NCBI GenBank assembly: GCA_936440205.1
Contig: OW387133.1
Coordinates: forward strand, 1,640,001 to 1,704,000
Length of the DNA: 64,000 bases
Reading direction: 5' to 3'
Source of the DNA: Lepidonotus clava
Lineage: Eukaryota; Annelida; Polychaeta; Phyllodocida; Polynoidae
Shown here: piece by piece, positions 1 through 12,167 of the stretch
Numbering within the stretch: the stretch's first letter is position 1
Layout: each line of letters opens with the position of its first letter
Translations under genes and position numbers: made by a program
The notes under the pieces: generated by a model
Told to the model about the DNA's origin: nothing
The model's database searches: none
What the model saw: the letters and a program-made list of their open reading frames with translations, nothing else

Positions 1-1380
1 TTAAATCAAGCTGTTCCAATCAGAAACAATTATTCCATAAAAGGCATCCTCATACATACTATATGAGAAATGAGAAATTGTTTACTGCAAAGTTAACGTC
101 CTAGAACCATGTTTTATTAAAGGCTATTCATAAAAGTAATATATGAGCCCTAGAATAAACTTAATTTACACAAAGAATAATCAAATGGTTTCATGCAAAA
201 ATTCAAGCTGCACAATCCAGAGAGTCTATAGGAATACTGCTCAGATGATGTACTAGAAAATTGAACAAAATTTCCTTGAATTCAGTCAGATTCCAATGAG
301 TTCCTGTGTGATATTCATACACCTATCCAGGTGTGAATGTCATCAGGTAGAGTCCCCCCTGACACCTGACCCCTGACCCCTGTCAGGTAATAATCATACA
401 CCTGGTCTGACCACCCCCTGCCCTGACCACAGCACGAGGCTCAGCGTCTGAACCCTGAACCTGAACTATACGCCGTCTTTGGTATGTTGAGCCAGGGTGA
501 GGAGAAATCGCCTGTCAGGGTGATTTATGGTTGACATACTGTTAATTGACTGCAGAGAAATGGACCATTAGACGAATGTTTGTAAGCTAATATCAAATTG
601 TGAAAGGTCCGCCAAAATATCTGATTAATTCAACATGGATAAAATTGCTTTAAAATTTGCATATACAGACTCTATCGTTCTTGACTTGATAGCTAGGGGT
701 AGACGTTTGGACTTTGTAACAGTAATAGTAATAAGTGAAACAGGAAGTGGCATCCATAAGTTTTCTCCGTCAATGTTGTCATATCTCTGCAGTCCATGTT
801 AAATAGCACACAGTACGTAATCACTTACGGGGTCAATTCTCCTTAGCTTCAGCTCACCCGACATATGAGCCAAGACAGTCTTCAAAACAGTAATAATAAT
901 AATAATAAAAATACATCAAACAGAAAGCAGCCATTACAGGCCTGCTCCCCTAATGTTGTCATCTCTCTCCACAGTCCGTTAACAGTACGGAGCATGTAAT
1001 CACCCGCGGGGTCGATTCTCCTTAGCCGCAGCTCACCCGACATGAGACGAGATGTAGCTCGGGTTCAGGGGTGAGAGTTGTTAAGGCATGGGTTCACGGG
1101 GCGTGAAATAAGTAGGTGTCGTCACGAGAGGGGGTGAGAAGGAAGGGGGCAAAAGGTGGGGGCACTTAGCTTTTGAAGATGGGTGTTCTAAAACTAAGTG
1201 TTCATAATTAATATTTTATAACCGGGGGTAACTCTGCGCCCGGTGATCTAAGTATGTGCACACCAATATAATTATGTACATCTAGATATTGCTGAAAATC
1301 GCGGGTGCACAATACGGACACTTGTACACGGGCCAATTGAATCCTGTACACCAGGGACAGGGCACATAATTTCTTTAAAC
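1..1380. other. Noncoding flank, no gene seen
   Basis: Probably intron of the same gene. It holds imperfect local duplications such as the repeated phrase ending GTTGTCATCTCTC near 770-790 and 950-970, each followed by a related CTTAGC-CAGCTCACCCGACAT stretch (about 840-865 and 1020-1045). No exon, RNA gene or full mobile element is recognised. Confidence 0.5.
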
Positions 1381-1600
1381 CATTGTCCAAAATTAAGGTT
1401 TTATTTCATGCGCCCACCGGGTGCATAGGTTCTAAAAGTATGCACCCTGAAACATTTCTGTGTGTACATTACTATGAAAAGCTATGTAAAATGTTGAAAA
1501 AAAGCCATGCACTATCCAGGTGTACACATTTGAATATCATGCCCTCTGCCTCAGAATCATGCATCTTGGGAGCAGGGTGCACTCTTACTTTCGGACACTG
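1381..1600. mobile_element. hAT-like MITE, copy 1
   Basis: About 220 bp with terminal inverted repeats CATTGTCCAAAATTAAGG on the left and TTTCGGACACTG on the right, flanked directly by the 7-bp repeat TTTAAAC at 1374-1380 and 1601-1607. The inside has GCACCCTG/CAGGGTGC phrases. A related copy in the opposite arrangement lies at 44399-44612. There is no coding capacity. The CAGTGTCCG ends and 7-8 bp target duplication fit the hAT group, but the assignment is tentative. Confidence 0.6.
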
Positions 1601-1893
1601 TTTAAACATAAACCAAATTTCACAAACCTTCATGAAATTTGGCAAAGATCTTACTGGTCTTGAATGCACCATACCCTTATAGTATACAGACTATAAGTAC
1701 CCTTATACTTCCCCCTAGGGGTTAAAAGGGGGGCAGGGCATGTCAAAGAGACCAGGTGACCCTTAAGGCCCCCATACCTGATACTCCCACTTATTACCTA
1801 TACTCCGAGTCTGAGTTAACAGGCCACATCACAATTTATGTCGCTCAGGTGTTATTCGCGTCAACACCATTGGGGCCCTTGAAAGGGGTGGTC

Positions 1894-2050
1894 CCAATGT
1901 CGCATGTCGAATATAAAGAATGGCCATGTTGCCCTGTCGGATTTAAGAAAAGGCCATGTCGCCCTGTCAATTTTAAGAAATTGCCATGTAGTTCTGTCGA
2001 ATTTAAGAAATAGCCATGTCACTCTGTCAAATTTAAGAAATAGCAATGTC
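1894..2050. repeat. 30-bp minisatellite, about five units
   Basis: The unit is of the type GCCATGTCGCCCTGTC then AATTTAAGAAA. The start of CCATGT recurs at 1924, 1954, 1984, 2014 and (as CAATGT) 2044, exactly 30 bp apart. A stray piece with the same phrase lies at about 21070-21115. The long open frames on both strands here are artefacts of the 30-bp period. Confidence 0.85.
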
Positions 2051-3248
2051 CCATGTCACTAGTGGATAAAATGGCCATGTCGAATTTAGGGGTCTAGGGC
2101 CATACCATTGCATGTTCCAGTCCAACTAGCGTACCGGTATGTCTGCATAGAGGATCATGATCACAGTTTTTAGGGAGGTAGCACTCATTCCATGAGTCCA
2201 TCATGGTGGGTATATCATGGAGCAGAGTTAAAAGGTGAAGCGATCGCTTATGATCATAGACCGTGTGATTATATATCACTCGTGTCAACATTATAACATG
2301 TCTGGTAAGACTATATAAGCCTGCTGGTATGTCTTTATGGAGACTTGAAGCATCTAACTGGATTTCCATCATTTAGAGACGTAGACTACAAGATTCAATA
2401 GGCTTAATTGAAAAATAATAATTTTATGACGTTTCATAGCATTTTAAGATTATTCTAAATTTACTGTCTGGGGTTTTAGATTTTTTCATTAACCCTGACT
2501 TACATCCCTGATACATGATTTCAGGAATTACAATAACTAGCTCATTGGCTTACTTGCTACAAATATTCAATGAAATTAAACCTTGTAGTAGTTCCATTTT
2601 AAACTGCTCAATGAAATAATGCTTGAATTGTATTAAATAAATACAGTGAATGGGAATGGGATGCGGGTATGTGGCAATGTACATTAAGAGTGAACCTGCA
2701 CAATGTAGTGAAAATGGTATTTGGATCAGTGAGAGCCACAACCATTAAACTGCAATATATGATAAACAGCTGATAAATATAAAAGTGAAATACAACATAT
2801 ACAAAAAGCTGTTAACCGCCAGCATGGGGTTGTCAGTGAAAGTTTATAAATCACTCGGTGGACAAAACAGTCTCATTATTGCCGCCATGTGTAACAGGTT
2901 TTTGTTTTTATACGACGTACGAACATGATCATTCGCGTTTCACAAGCTTTACTCCTTTGTTCTCAATTCAGTATCAATGTGTTGCATATATATTGACCCC
3001 ATTACTAGTTAGTGTAGTAAGATAATCTTTGCTCATGGGTAAGTGATATAGGGCTCTGACTTTTGATGTTGGTACCCATGAAAATGCATAAGAGCAAGTT
3101 AAACTGTCACCCAACAGATTTTAGGTTGTAATAAAAATGATTTAACCTTTGTATTGAATTGATGTACTATGAAAAATAAAGCATGTATAGATAATATCAT
3201 CTTTCTTTTGGATATCAAAAACTCACTTTCTGTTTTCTTTGATTTCAG
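2051..3248. other. AT-rich intron, nothing recognised
   Basis: No exon, repeat family or RNA gene is seen apart from the pyrimidine tract that serves exon i. Confidence 0.5.
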
Positions 3249-3416
3249 TCGACAGAGAGCGACCTTTCGTGGGAGTCGGACGACCTGATGGTTCAGACTA
3301 AGGTGTCCTTCACCGAGTTCATGCAGCAGTACAAGGAACTGACCGAATGGCTGAACCACATCCAGAGTATGACCCAACGCCAGAGCGCCAGCCTCTCCGA
3401 GAAATACCTCAACCAG
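3249..3416 (+). CDS. AKAP6: AKAP6-like exon i: linker and helix A of a spectrin repeat
   Basis: The 56-codon exon is preceded by the acceptor TTTTCTTTGATTTCAG and followed by the donor GTGGGT; phase 0 at both ends. It starts with an acidic Ser/Glu/Asp stretch (STESDLSWESDD), then an amphipathic helix with FTEFMQQYKELTEWLNHIQ, where the Trp-Leu pair is the usual helix A core of a spectrin repeat. No duplicated copies of its edges are seen, unlike the next three exons. It is much more GC-rich than the AT-rich intron around it. The first exon of the gene must lie to the left of the window, as there is no start context here. Confidence 0.8.
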
Positions 3417-3493
3417 GTGGGTAACGCGTTATTTATTATATACCCGTTAGTATGAGAGGTCGGTATTAAATGTATGATATTCAACATGTTTCC

Positions 3494-3709
3494 AACAGGC
3501 TCATCAAAGGCCGGGTGTGTGCCAGGTGCCTTGCCACGAGAAATGAGTAGGGTATCGCGCCTGGTGGCGGGTTTCCCCTAAATCATATCATAAATTCAGT
3601 CACTGCCCTTATGGCATAAAACTATCTGCAAAGCTTTACCTTGTGCAGTCTGGTAAAAGAACCCAGTAGGGTTGGCTGGACGTTAACCTAACCAGATAAA
3701 CAAATAAAC
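3494..3709 (+). mobile_element. SINE-like family A, copy 1
   Basis: Starts near GGCTCATCAAAGGCCGGGTG, continues through GAGTAGGGTATCGCGCCTGG and ACCTTGTGCAGTCTGG, and ends GACGTTAACCTAACC-(ACAAATAAAC). Matches copies at 34666, 36990 and 46704. No internal coding. The internal ATCATA-CACTG region corresponds to the core shared with families B and C. Confidence 0.65.
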
Positions 3710-4319
3710 ATGAAACCCACATTTCAAGTTGTGTATCCCTTACTTTTTAGGAGCTGTTTTTTGAAACCCAGGTTTGGGAACAAAAGGGTACGGCCGACAT
3801 TTGAACTTTTAACAGACCTTTTGAATCTTCTCCTAGGACCTTTTGAACCTGATTATGACGAACACGTGACCTCAGGGTCGAGCTCTGATTGGTTGGGGCC
3901 TCGTCGCAGGGGGTCTGTGCAGGTAGGGGTGGGGTGGGGGTGGGGGGGTGAAGTAGGGTTTCTAAGAGTTTAGTACAGGTGTAATCAAGTGAAAGTTTGT
4001 TTTACCCTTAACTTGGCACTTCAGAAAAGGATTCTAAAGGTTCTCTGCACTAAAGGGTATTTTAGAGTGTTTGAAGGAGCCCAGGTGGTTAGAATGGTTA
4101 TGGTTCAATATTTGGCTCGGTGGTGTTATATTTAACTCATCTAGAAAAGGGCATAAACAATAGAAGAAGGGGAAATAAAATGATCTTAAATGTTTGAGTA
4201 AAATAATATGTACATTACTGCTTGATTAGTTATGTAGAGATCTAAAAACAATAAGAATGATGAAAACATTCAAGTTACTTTTCCACGTCATTGCCTCCCG
4301 TAATAAGATCACGTTTGAC
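3710..4319. other. Intron 1 stretch, nothing recognised
   Basis: Contains a G-rich stretch near 3925-3950 (GGGGTGGGGGTGGGGGGG). No supported gene or mobile element. Confidence 0.45.
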
Positions 4320-4442
4320 CACGTGACCTGCCCACGTGACCCACCCACGTGACCCACCCACGTGACCCACCCACGTGACCTGCCCACGTGACCCACCCAC
4401 GTGACACGACCACGTGACCCACCCACGTGACACGACCACGTG
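4320..4442. repeat. 13-bp minisatellite of CACGTG (E-box) units
   Basis: Ten CACGTG hexamers start at 4320, 4333, 4346, 4359, 4372, 4385, 4398, 4411, 4424 and 4437, exactly 13 bp apart. The usual unit is CCACGTGACCCAC with variants at the three linker bases (CTG, ACG) while the CACGTGAC core never varies in the first nine copies. The core with flanks resembles sites of basic helix-loop-helix-zipper factors (Myc/Max, USF, MITF/TFE). Confidence 0.9.
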
Positions 4443-7245
4443 TTCATGGCGGTGTGTGTTGTGTACACACGTGGTTCTGGGAAGTTACACTTACAAGGAT
4501 TGGGGGAAATATAACCCCCGATACCCTGGGACACCCCTCTCTCCATGCCTCTCACCTAACCAGCTCAAGCCCCCAGCCCGCCCCGCTTGATATCAGATAT
4601 GTGTGTCAAGTGACGATTCTCATGTCAGTGTTTCCGACTCGACGTAGTACTATCAGCATCGACAAGAATACTAAGTGAATTTATCGAGGCAGGCAAAAAG
4701 AAGAGTGAGACGGAAAGATCAAGGGTGTATTCTGATACCCACGTTCGAAACAGACAATTATAAAGGAAATTGCTGCGAAATATTAGTCTTTTTAAGAGTT
4801 AAAATATACTTCACTCCAAAATTGAATCCAAAAAATCCAATCCGATCTTTGTTTATTTCTAAGAGAGATGTACGGAATAAAAAGAAGAAAAAAAACAGAC
4901 TTCCGAATCTGATTAAAGTGACATTTTATATTGTTGACACTTTTCGTAAGGAGGTTTTTTGTTCTAGATTAAGTAAAGTTAAATAAAATTTATTCAATGA
5001 AATCAATTTTATGATTTTTCCAGTAAGCCCACATAAACTTCAGGGTGTCTTCCCATACAGTCATGGCGCCTCTAATGAGGAGGGGTGCAGGGACCTCCCC
5101 CCGACCCTTCCCTCTTGCGGGGCAGACCTCTCAGAGTCTGCAGACAAAGGGTGTAGAGAGGTGGGCAGGGCACGGGGCGGGGTACACCATTATTACCCCA
5201 CCCTTACCCCAGTACCCCACAGGGCTGAAGTGGGGGGTCTATGGATGGGGCAATTTTACACGCTTTACAATAGGTGGCAATAACCATGGGGTAAACCTTG
5301 GTGAGGCTCTGACAATGGGGGTGTAGGGTAAGGATGGGACGGGATGATGTAAGCCGGCTCAAGGGGGCCTCTCGAGGGAAGGGAAGATCCCGAGAAGTTT
5401 TCACACGGCTTAGAATTTACTTAGGACACCAAGTTTATTGGTTTATTTCTAATGTTGGTAAGCTTTAAATACCTATCTCTACTAAAGTTCTTCGTATGAT
5501 ATAAAAAACAATGTTTATGAGGAAAAACGAAATAAATTATTGTGTTTAAATGTACTCACGTCCCAAAGAATACTGGAGGGTACATGAAGAATGGAGTACA
5601 TAGATATAATGAAAATTGAATACAACTAATGCGAAAATGATCAAAGGAATCATCCGAAAACTGCATGTCAAAATTCAAAAACGTATCTGACAAAATTCAA
5701 AGGAACAATGAGAATTCCAGGCAGCGATATTTACGGTTAAAACTCTTATGGCAGACTTATTAAGTGTAACAATATACCGTTTTTAAGATGAACGTTTATT
5801 TAAGGATAAACAAACAGATTTGTATAAATTTGTATTGGGTTTTTATCCTCACATAAACTATGTGACTCAGGTGGTTTGGTTTGTACAAGTATAGTACGGG
5901 CCTGCGTGAGAGGTCGGGGTGTGGGCCATGGGAGAGTCCCGTTAGAGCGGTAAGGTTACCCCCATGTTTGTAGGTTAGATCCCCATTGTTTATTTCCCTC
6001 CGCGTGGTCACAACCCTCGGAGGGAACCTATCGTAAACTGTTTTACCCGTGCGGGGTATTCCGACCGTGCTGTGGGTGTCAGTGTGGGGCGGGGTTCTGT
6101 GATACGACTCTTAAGTACGGGGGTGTGGGAAAATGATCTGAATGAGATGTGCATGTTCTGACTGACCCTTAGATCAAGGGTAGTGAAGGTAAAAACAAGG
6201 TCAGGGTTAAGGATATGGGAATATGGCTTATGGGAAAAACGAAACATATTTATCTGAAATTGTCAGGTTAACTTCATTGACACACGCAATATTGGCAATG
6301 ATAACGCCAAATGGGTAGTTTTAGATCTAAAGGAATATAGCTTACGGGAAAAATTATGCACATGAGGGATACATGACAATCTTGAGATCCCATGTATTGA
6401 TTGAAAAGAGGCTAATGCCATTGGCACATGGGATATGTACAACAATAACCCCTCAATTACGTAAGTACCTAGATTATAAATGTCTTCCGAGTGTGATTAC
6501 TCAACGACCTTGACTGTCCTCTGACTACCCTGACTGACCTTGACATGACTTTTATGACTTAATGCAAATTAATTTGAAGATAAAATGCATGGAATCTACT
6601 GATTAAAACACCACCGCCCCCCCCCCCCCCCCCGATACATCTCATCCTCGTATTCGTTTTACTATATCTCGGTTATTACACCAACTGGTATGTCAGTCAC
6701 ACACCAGCACACAACTTATTTTGGGAGTAAGCCCGTTATGTGAGGAGGGTAGGGCTCTGTTCTGAATCTCTAACCCGCAACCCTTTTATCGTCAATACCA
6801 CTATATGGGATAATAACCTACAACCCTCTTGGTTGCACAATATGTACAATCCTTGACATTCAGAATCTAAATAAAGTCTCAAAGGTAGGGAGGGAGAGGT
6901 AGGATACCGTACCCATAACCCTTCACTCTCCTAGTCAAAGTGGGTCAGTTGAGGGGCTTATATTCAGAACCTTTCTAATAAAGTCTCAGGTAGGTAGGTA
7001 GGGTGTATAGGTTACACCCGGGTGAGTGTGAAAGGCTTTCAGTCATCTATAGGCTGGTGATCTATGGTCCCAACGTAAACACCTATTTATGTAACGGGGG
7101 GATATACCACAGGTACAGTGGACTTTCTTTATAACTCATTTATCTTTGGTATCTCAAAAGCTACATGCTAGTAGTAGTAAGATCACGTTTGTCTTAAAAA
7201 ATAAACCCATAAAAAACAACAAAAACAAGTGTCTTTAAAAAAAAA
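4443..7245. other. Intron 1, AT-rich, no gene seen
   Basis: Includes a run of 17 C at 6617-6633 and, near 5935-5985, a decayed tRNA-like phrase ending AGGTTAGATCCCC that may be the relic of a SINE head. The open frames here show no family resemblance. Confidence 0.45.
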
Positions 7246-7630
7246 ACATGAAGAAATGCTGCAGCGTTCTCAGCATTATAAGGTGTTTAACGACTACGTG
7301 AAGCAGCTGATGCAACACTACATCATTGGAAAAGCTATAATAACTCGCTATATTTTAATAAATCTAGTTTTAATTCTCCCCAATTTCAGATGTACCATGA
7401 GGAAATGCTGCAGTATTTTCCACATCATAAAGTGTTTAACACTTACGTCAAGCAGCTGACGTAACACTACATAATTGTTAAACCTATGATAACTCACTAT
7501 ATTTTAATAGATCTCTTTTAGTTTAGCGCTTACATTAAGCAGTCGACGTAGCACTACATCATTGTAAAATCTTGTCTTTAAAATAACTCAATATACTTTA
7601 ATTAATATTGTTTAATTCTCCAATTTTCAG
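7246..7630 (+). repeat. Upstream partial copies of exon ii with their acceptors
   Basis: Three degenerate copies of the 5' part of exon ii with following intron sequence precede the real exon. Copy one starts at about 7246 (ATGAAGAAATGCTGCAGCG), without a good acceptor. Copy two starts at 7390 after CCCCAATTTCAG and stops in frame at the TAA within CTGACGTAACAC. Copy three, at about 7521-7565, is only the middle part (GTTTAGCGCTTACATTAAGC) after CTCTTTTAG. Offsets to the next copy are 149, about 89 and about 152 bp. The copies differ at many sites, so they are older than the exon iv array. Confidence 0.85.
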
Positions 7631-7829
7631 ACATACCATGAGGAAATGCTGCAGCGCTCCCCACGCCGTAAGGTGTTTAACGACTACGCGAAGCAGCTGA
7701 TGCGGCGGTACCCGAGTATGAAGGACGAGATCAACCTTCGCCTGCAGCACCTCAACGGGCAGTGGGAGACGTTAGAGAAGGCAATCTCTCCAGGGGGCGC
7801 CACCCGCGACCAGACCACCATGCTACGGG
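7631..7829 (+). CDS. AKAP6: AKAP6-like exon ii: helices B and C of the first repeat
   Basis: Exon of 66 codons plus one base, acceptor TTCTCCAATTTTCAG, donor GTAAGG at 7830. It encodes TYHEEMLQRSPRRKVFND (start of helix B, basic centre) and then INLRLQHLNGQWETLEKAI, with the Trp typical of helix C. It enters in phase 0 from exon i and leaves in phase 1. It is the only exon with copies on both sides: 5' partial copies at 7246-7630 and 135-bp copies of its 3' half plus donor to about 8170. The 3' half also carries a CCAGGGGGCGCCAC stretch resembling a CTCF core, which is multiplied with the copies. Synonymous differences among the copies suggest they are fairly recent. Confidence 0.8.
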
Positions 7830-8170
7830 GTAAGGCCATGTTTGAGATGGTTTAAAGTTTGTAGGTATTATTTAAATAAAAACGATACAACGGGCAGTGG
7901 GAGACGCTGGAGAAAGCGATCTCTCCATGGGGCGCCACCCGCGACCAGACCACCATGCTACGGGGTAAGGCCATGTTTGAGATAGTTTAAAGTTTGTACA
8001 TGTTATTTAAATAAAAACGATACAACGGGCAGTGGGAGACACTGGAGAAGGCGATCTCTCCAGGGGGCGCCACCCACGACCAGACCACCATGCTACGGGG
8101 TGAGGCCATGTTTGAGATAGTTTAAAGTTTGTACATGTTATTTAAATAAAAACGATACAACGGGCAGTGG
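7830..8170 (+). repeat. Downstream 135-bp copies of the exon ii 3' half and donor
   Basis: The phrase CAACGGGCAGTGGGAGAC occurs in exon ii at 7753 and again at 7888 and 8023, with a fourth start at 8158, exactly 135 bp apart. Each full unit has the coding end of exon ii (through ACCATGCTACGGG) plus a donor: GTAAGG at 7830 and 7965, GTGAGG at 8100, then the same AT-rich 55 bp of intron. Differences among copies are few, so the duplication is recent or homogenised. No acceptor precedes the copies, so they act, if at all, as alternative 5' splice sites. Confidence 0.9.
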
Positions 8171-11100
8171 AAAAGCAGCACATGGGCAAATAAGTAAAAA
8201 AAAATAACAAAACAAAAAAAAACAAAAACCAAAAAAACGGGAAACAAGTAAAAAAAAAAAAAGAATGACAAACGTCAAACATGGCAATAATGTAACAATA
8301 ATGAAGATTTTAGGAAAAGTAGACTGTATGTGAAATAGGGAAAAGAAAAGAAAATCATGGAAGTACCCTATTCCCCTCCCTTTCCGAGAATGCCTTATTT
8401 TCCTGAAAATAAAACACATTTAAATTGAAAGAACAAAAAGAAAAGAAACCTGAAATTGTCTACAAAAATTAATCCCATGTTTATAGATTCGACCTATTTT
8501 AACCAGAAAATAGCACGGCAGTTTTCTAGATACTAAAGTGAACTTAGTGTAGTGTGGGAACACGCCAATGAGCACTTTGATGCGCAAGTCAGTATGTGTA
8601 AACACCTTGATAAAAACGGCTAATTGGGAGTCATTATCGAAAAACATCTTACTCATACCTTCTTTCAAGTCATAGTTTATCTGCTACCGATTATTCACAA
8701 TTAGTGAAAACTCCTAAAAAGCCACCATTAATACACCTTGAGAAGTACCACCACCCAATCCATGATACACATAAAAACCTGGTATGGCATGTAGGAATTA
8801 CTGAGTAAATCACCCAAAAAAGTACTTCACCTAGAAGGGGCACCCACGCCAAGTTAGAGTTAAAAAGTAGGAGCGGATCTTTAGAAATCTCAGTGACTGT
8901 TGGCAGGAGGGGTGAATAAAGCGTGAAGAAAGTGTCGCGACTCGGTCGACTGTGGGGGAGAGTGGGTGAGGATACGGCTGGTAACTGGCCTTTAGGGACT
9001 TGGAGATATATTGAAGGGGACCGGGAGAATATGCCCCTTGATGGGTTTGAAGTTTGGGATATGCGTATGATTATAATAATCAATTAACAACGTTTTGCCT
9101 TAGAGGCTGAAATAGAACAAAAGGGATTTTTAGATAGGGACCACCCCATCGCAATTTCTCTCTAATCACTTCACTTTCCTTCGCCTTTCCCCGCTTACAT
9201 ATCTGTCCACCCTTCCTCCTATTCCCTCCCTATACCTTATTCCTTTACCCTTGGCCATGTCATCTTGATGCCGATTCTCCTTATTCCCCTATTCTCCCTA
9301 ATTTCAGTCTCTGGCACCAATACCGTTTCTCGTCACATCACTTTGTTACCTCCTGTATTTTCAGTTTCTCTATCTATTTGTTTACCTACTTAGACCCCTT
9401 ACACCATGCCCCCTTCCACTTTTCCTAGTATGTAAAATATCCATATATCATCAGATTTCGAAATTGCCCCTTTAATCACGTTTCCCCTTTTACCTCTCAT
9501 CTTGTCTTCCCACTCCCCCCCCCCCCCCCCCCAATCCCTGTCTCTTTAAGAACCATTAACCTGTGTAAACACCATTCCTCCCCCCTCCCCTCCCCCCCCC
9601 CACTCCAGCCGCGCATACCTTGGCTGTTCTCCACCTCCAGGTGCAGGCAAAAAGTCGCGTCCCACTCTCTCCTCCTCCTCTCCTTGCTCCTCCTTTTACC
9701 ATCCCCTCAGGCTCTCCTCCCATTCCTCTCTCCACTCGTGGGTTAAGCATGGTGCCCCCACTCTAAGGGGGAAAGGATGGGAGCAGATATGAAGTGTGTG
9801 TGGTTGGGTGGACAAGTGACTGGCTGAGTTGAGTGAAATACCAAGTCTTTACCGTTGCGTCAGAAATCTGGGTCATGTTTTGTAACTATTTTCTAAGTGA
9901 AAAGCCGCAAGAGTGTTCAGGGATGTAAGCATTAAGGTTACCTGTATCTTATATCGTCAGTCATTTAGGTTATTTCATGTCGTTAGTTTTTCAATCCCAA
10001 ATGATTTCAAAGGAGTTGAGGAAGTGAGCGTACTATGCACTCCAATAATTATTCCAAGGCTTTACGCACATAAAAGATGAAATATTTTATTACCTATTTT
10101 CTGAAAACTAGTTGGAGGATGGATAGATCTAGGATTCTAAAAAAAAAAAGTTTAACCACTTAATAGATAGCCTTTAGGCTATTAAACTTTAGGAAGATTT
10201 TTTTGGCATCTAAAATATGATACACTTCGGATACAATCCTAGCATATTTTACAGGCCATCAATTTGTATCATATTGAAGGTGAAACTGAGTTTGGTGGGG
10301 GGGGGGGGGGGGGGAATCAGAGTCATCCTTGTCTATGACTTGCCTTCATTAAAGCCAAAATAACTTGGCAAAAACACCCCCCAGACTAAGCATACCACCT
10401 TCAACTCCCGTCAGCGGCGTGAACCCGCGAGACCGCAGCGCCCTCTGAAGTGGGCGGCGGGAGTTGGTGATTCCTGGTGGCGCGGCCAAGAACTAAATGT
10501 GGTGTGAGTGGAGGGTATTGTGGGAGAGTGGGGCAACGTGAAGTCAGGACGTCAGGGGGGCCAACATGGAGTATGTCAGTCGGGGGGAGGGGAACTAGAT
10601 AGTGGGAATGGTTGTGGTTTTAAGCAGGGGTGAGGGGCTGTATTTTGGCCATAGGTCTTAAGTATATTCCACAACCTAAACAGCGGAAATATTAAAAATA
10701 CTAATAGATGATATAAAGTTTAAAATTGACGGGGAAAAACATAATTAGAAAAGTAATAAGATAATTTGAAATGGGAGAGAGTAAAAAGTAAGGAAAGAAG
10801 CTAGGGTTTTCTAGAATTTAGTTTTAACAGTTGGAAGAGGGTGTATATTGTGGATCTTTATAATTATCTAGGCCTTAACCCTCTAAATCTATTTTGCATT
10901 ATAGGTTTTAACCAAGAAGGTTTTAAACCTCAATTCTATCAAGTTCTGTTCGCAAGACTGAGCGTTCAAAAGGATTCCAAACCACCCACGAGTTTCTAAT
11001 CTTAGAAGTATATACATGTGTTCACTGAGCGTCTTTACCAAAGCTAAAGGGTACATTAATCTTTTCATAATTTCAGTAATAAATTAGCATTGACTTCCCG

Positions 11101-11231
11101 CCTCTTTTAACAGAACGGTCGCCTATTCTGTGTGTAGATCTCTATAGATACGTGTAGATATATTTAGTTAGTAGTACGTCGTCTACGGTCTACCGCTTAC
11201 AGGGACACTGTGACATACCCCCACCATATAA
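8171..11231. other. Intron 2, no gene seen
   Basis: A-rich tract near 8190-8265, 18 C at 9515-9532, 18 G at 10297-10314. A GC-rich patch at 10405-10500 has GTGGCGCGG-like words but no clear promoter. No exon supported. Confidence 0.45.
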
Positions 11232-11615
11232 ATAATGCAGAGCATTAGGATGGTGATAGGGGGGGGGGGGGGTATTTATACAATACTGGGAGGTCTTTGT
11301 ACCTAAACCCGACTCCACATTATAAGCTTATCTGAGATATTAAAAGGACGAAGGTCCTTAAACATCTTATAGGTTTCCCCATATGTAAGCCTATATTATA
11401 CGATCTGCCGCCCGCAGGACCCCTTATATATAATGCAGAGATATTCATACAATACTGGAAGCTAAACCTAAACCCGACTCTGATGATAAGCTTATCCCAC
11501 ACAGATATTAAAAGGACTAAGGTCTTAAAAGGTCTTCTATTGGTTTCTCCATAACGATCTGCCATCCACCTCCACATAGCACAGCCTTATAATGCAGGGC
11601 AATAGGATGGCTATG
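11232..11615. repeat. Imperfect direct repeat, about two units
   Basis: AATGCAGAG at 11232 and 11432 (200 bp apart), each followed by ACAATACTGG, CTAAACCCGACTC, AAGCTTATC and ATATTAAAAGGAC in the same order; CGATCTGCC and a third ATAATGCAGGGCAATAGGATGG follow. The first unit contains 14 G at 11259-11272. A further fragment (TTTGTACCTAAACCCGACCC) is at about 12637. Confidence 0.7.
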
Positions 11616-12002
11616 GGGGGAGGAGATAATATTATATACCAATGCCGAAATACATGATGAATACTAACTGGACACTGCCATTCAATATTTTTGGTGTATT
11701 GGCACAGTGGGCAGTATTCGTGTATACTGCCCACCTTGCTTTACTGTGTAAAATGTTTTTCTCCATATTTTGTGAGTTCTGAATGGATTTGCATAATTAT
11801 TTTTTTAATTTCAGGTAAAATAATGCAGTCTAATTAAATGGAGATAGTGATAGAATCCTAATTTAAGAGAAAATAAAGAATATTAGGGAAACTGCTTGAC
11901 ACCAGTCAAAGTGTGTGCATAACCAATACATTGGAATACTGCCCACTTTGCTCCACTGGTAATTTCCTTTCTCTTTTGCTTATAACTTACAAAATATGGT
12001 AT

Positions 12003-12167
12003 ATAATATAAGGAAAACTTACCTCGGTTGACAGTACAACCCTGAATACTCGGTGGGATGTCAGAAAAATTACTGCCCTCAGCCTAACGGCCTCGGGCAG
12101 TAATTTTTCGACACCCACCTCGTATTCAGGGTTGTACTGTCAACCTCTGTATGTTTTCCTATATTAT
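12003..12167. mobile_element. 165-bp foldback element (near-perfect palindrome)
   Basis: The left arm (ATAATATAAGGAAAAC, GGTTGACAGTACAACCCTGA, AAAAATTACTGCCC) is mirrored on the right (GGGCAGTAATTTTTCGACA, TCAGGGTTGTACTGTCAACC, GTTTTCCTATATTAT) around a loop near CCTAACGG. Arms are about 75 bp. As RNA it would form a strong hairpin in intron 2. Probably a MITE of undetermined superfamily. Confidence 0.8.

Noticed and set aside
3925-3950. G-rich telomere-like repeat
   Set aside because: Only a short irregular G-rich stretch without a telomeric unit.
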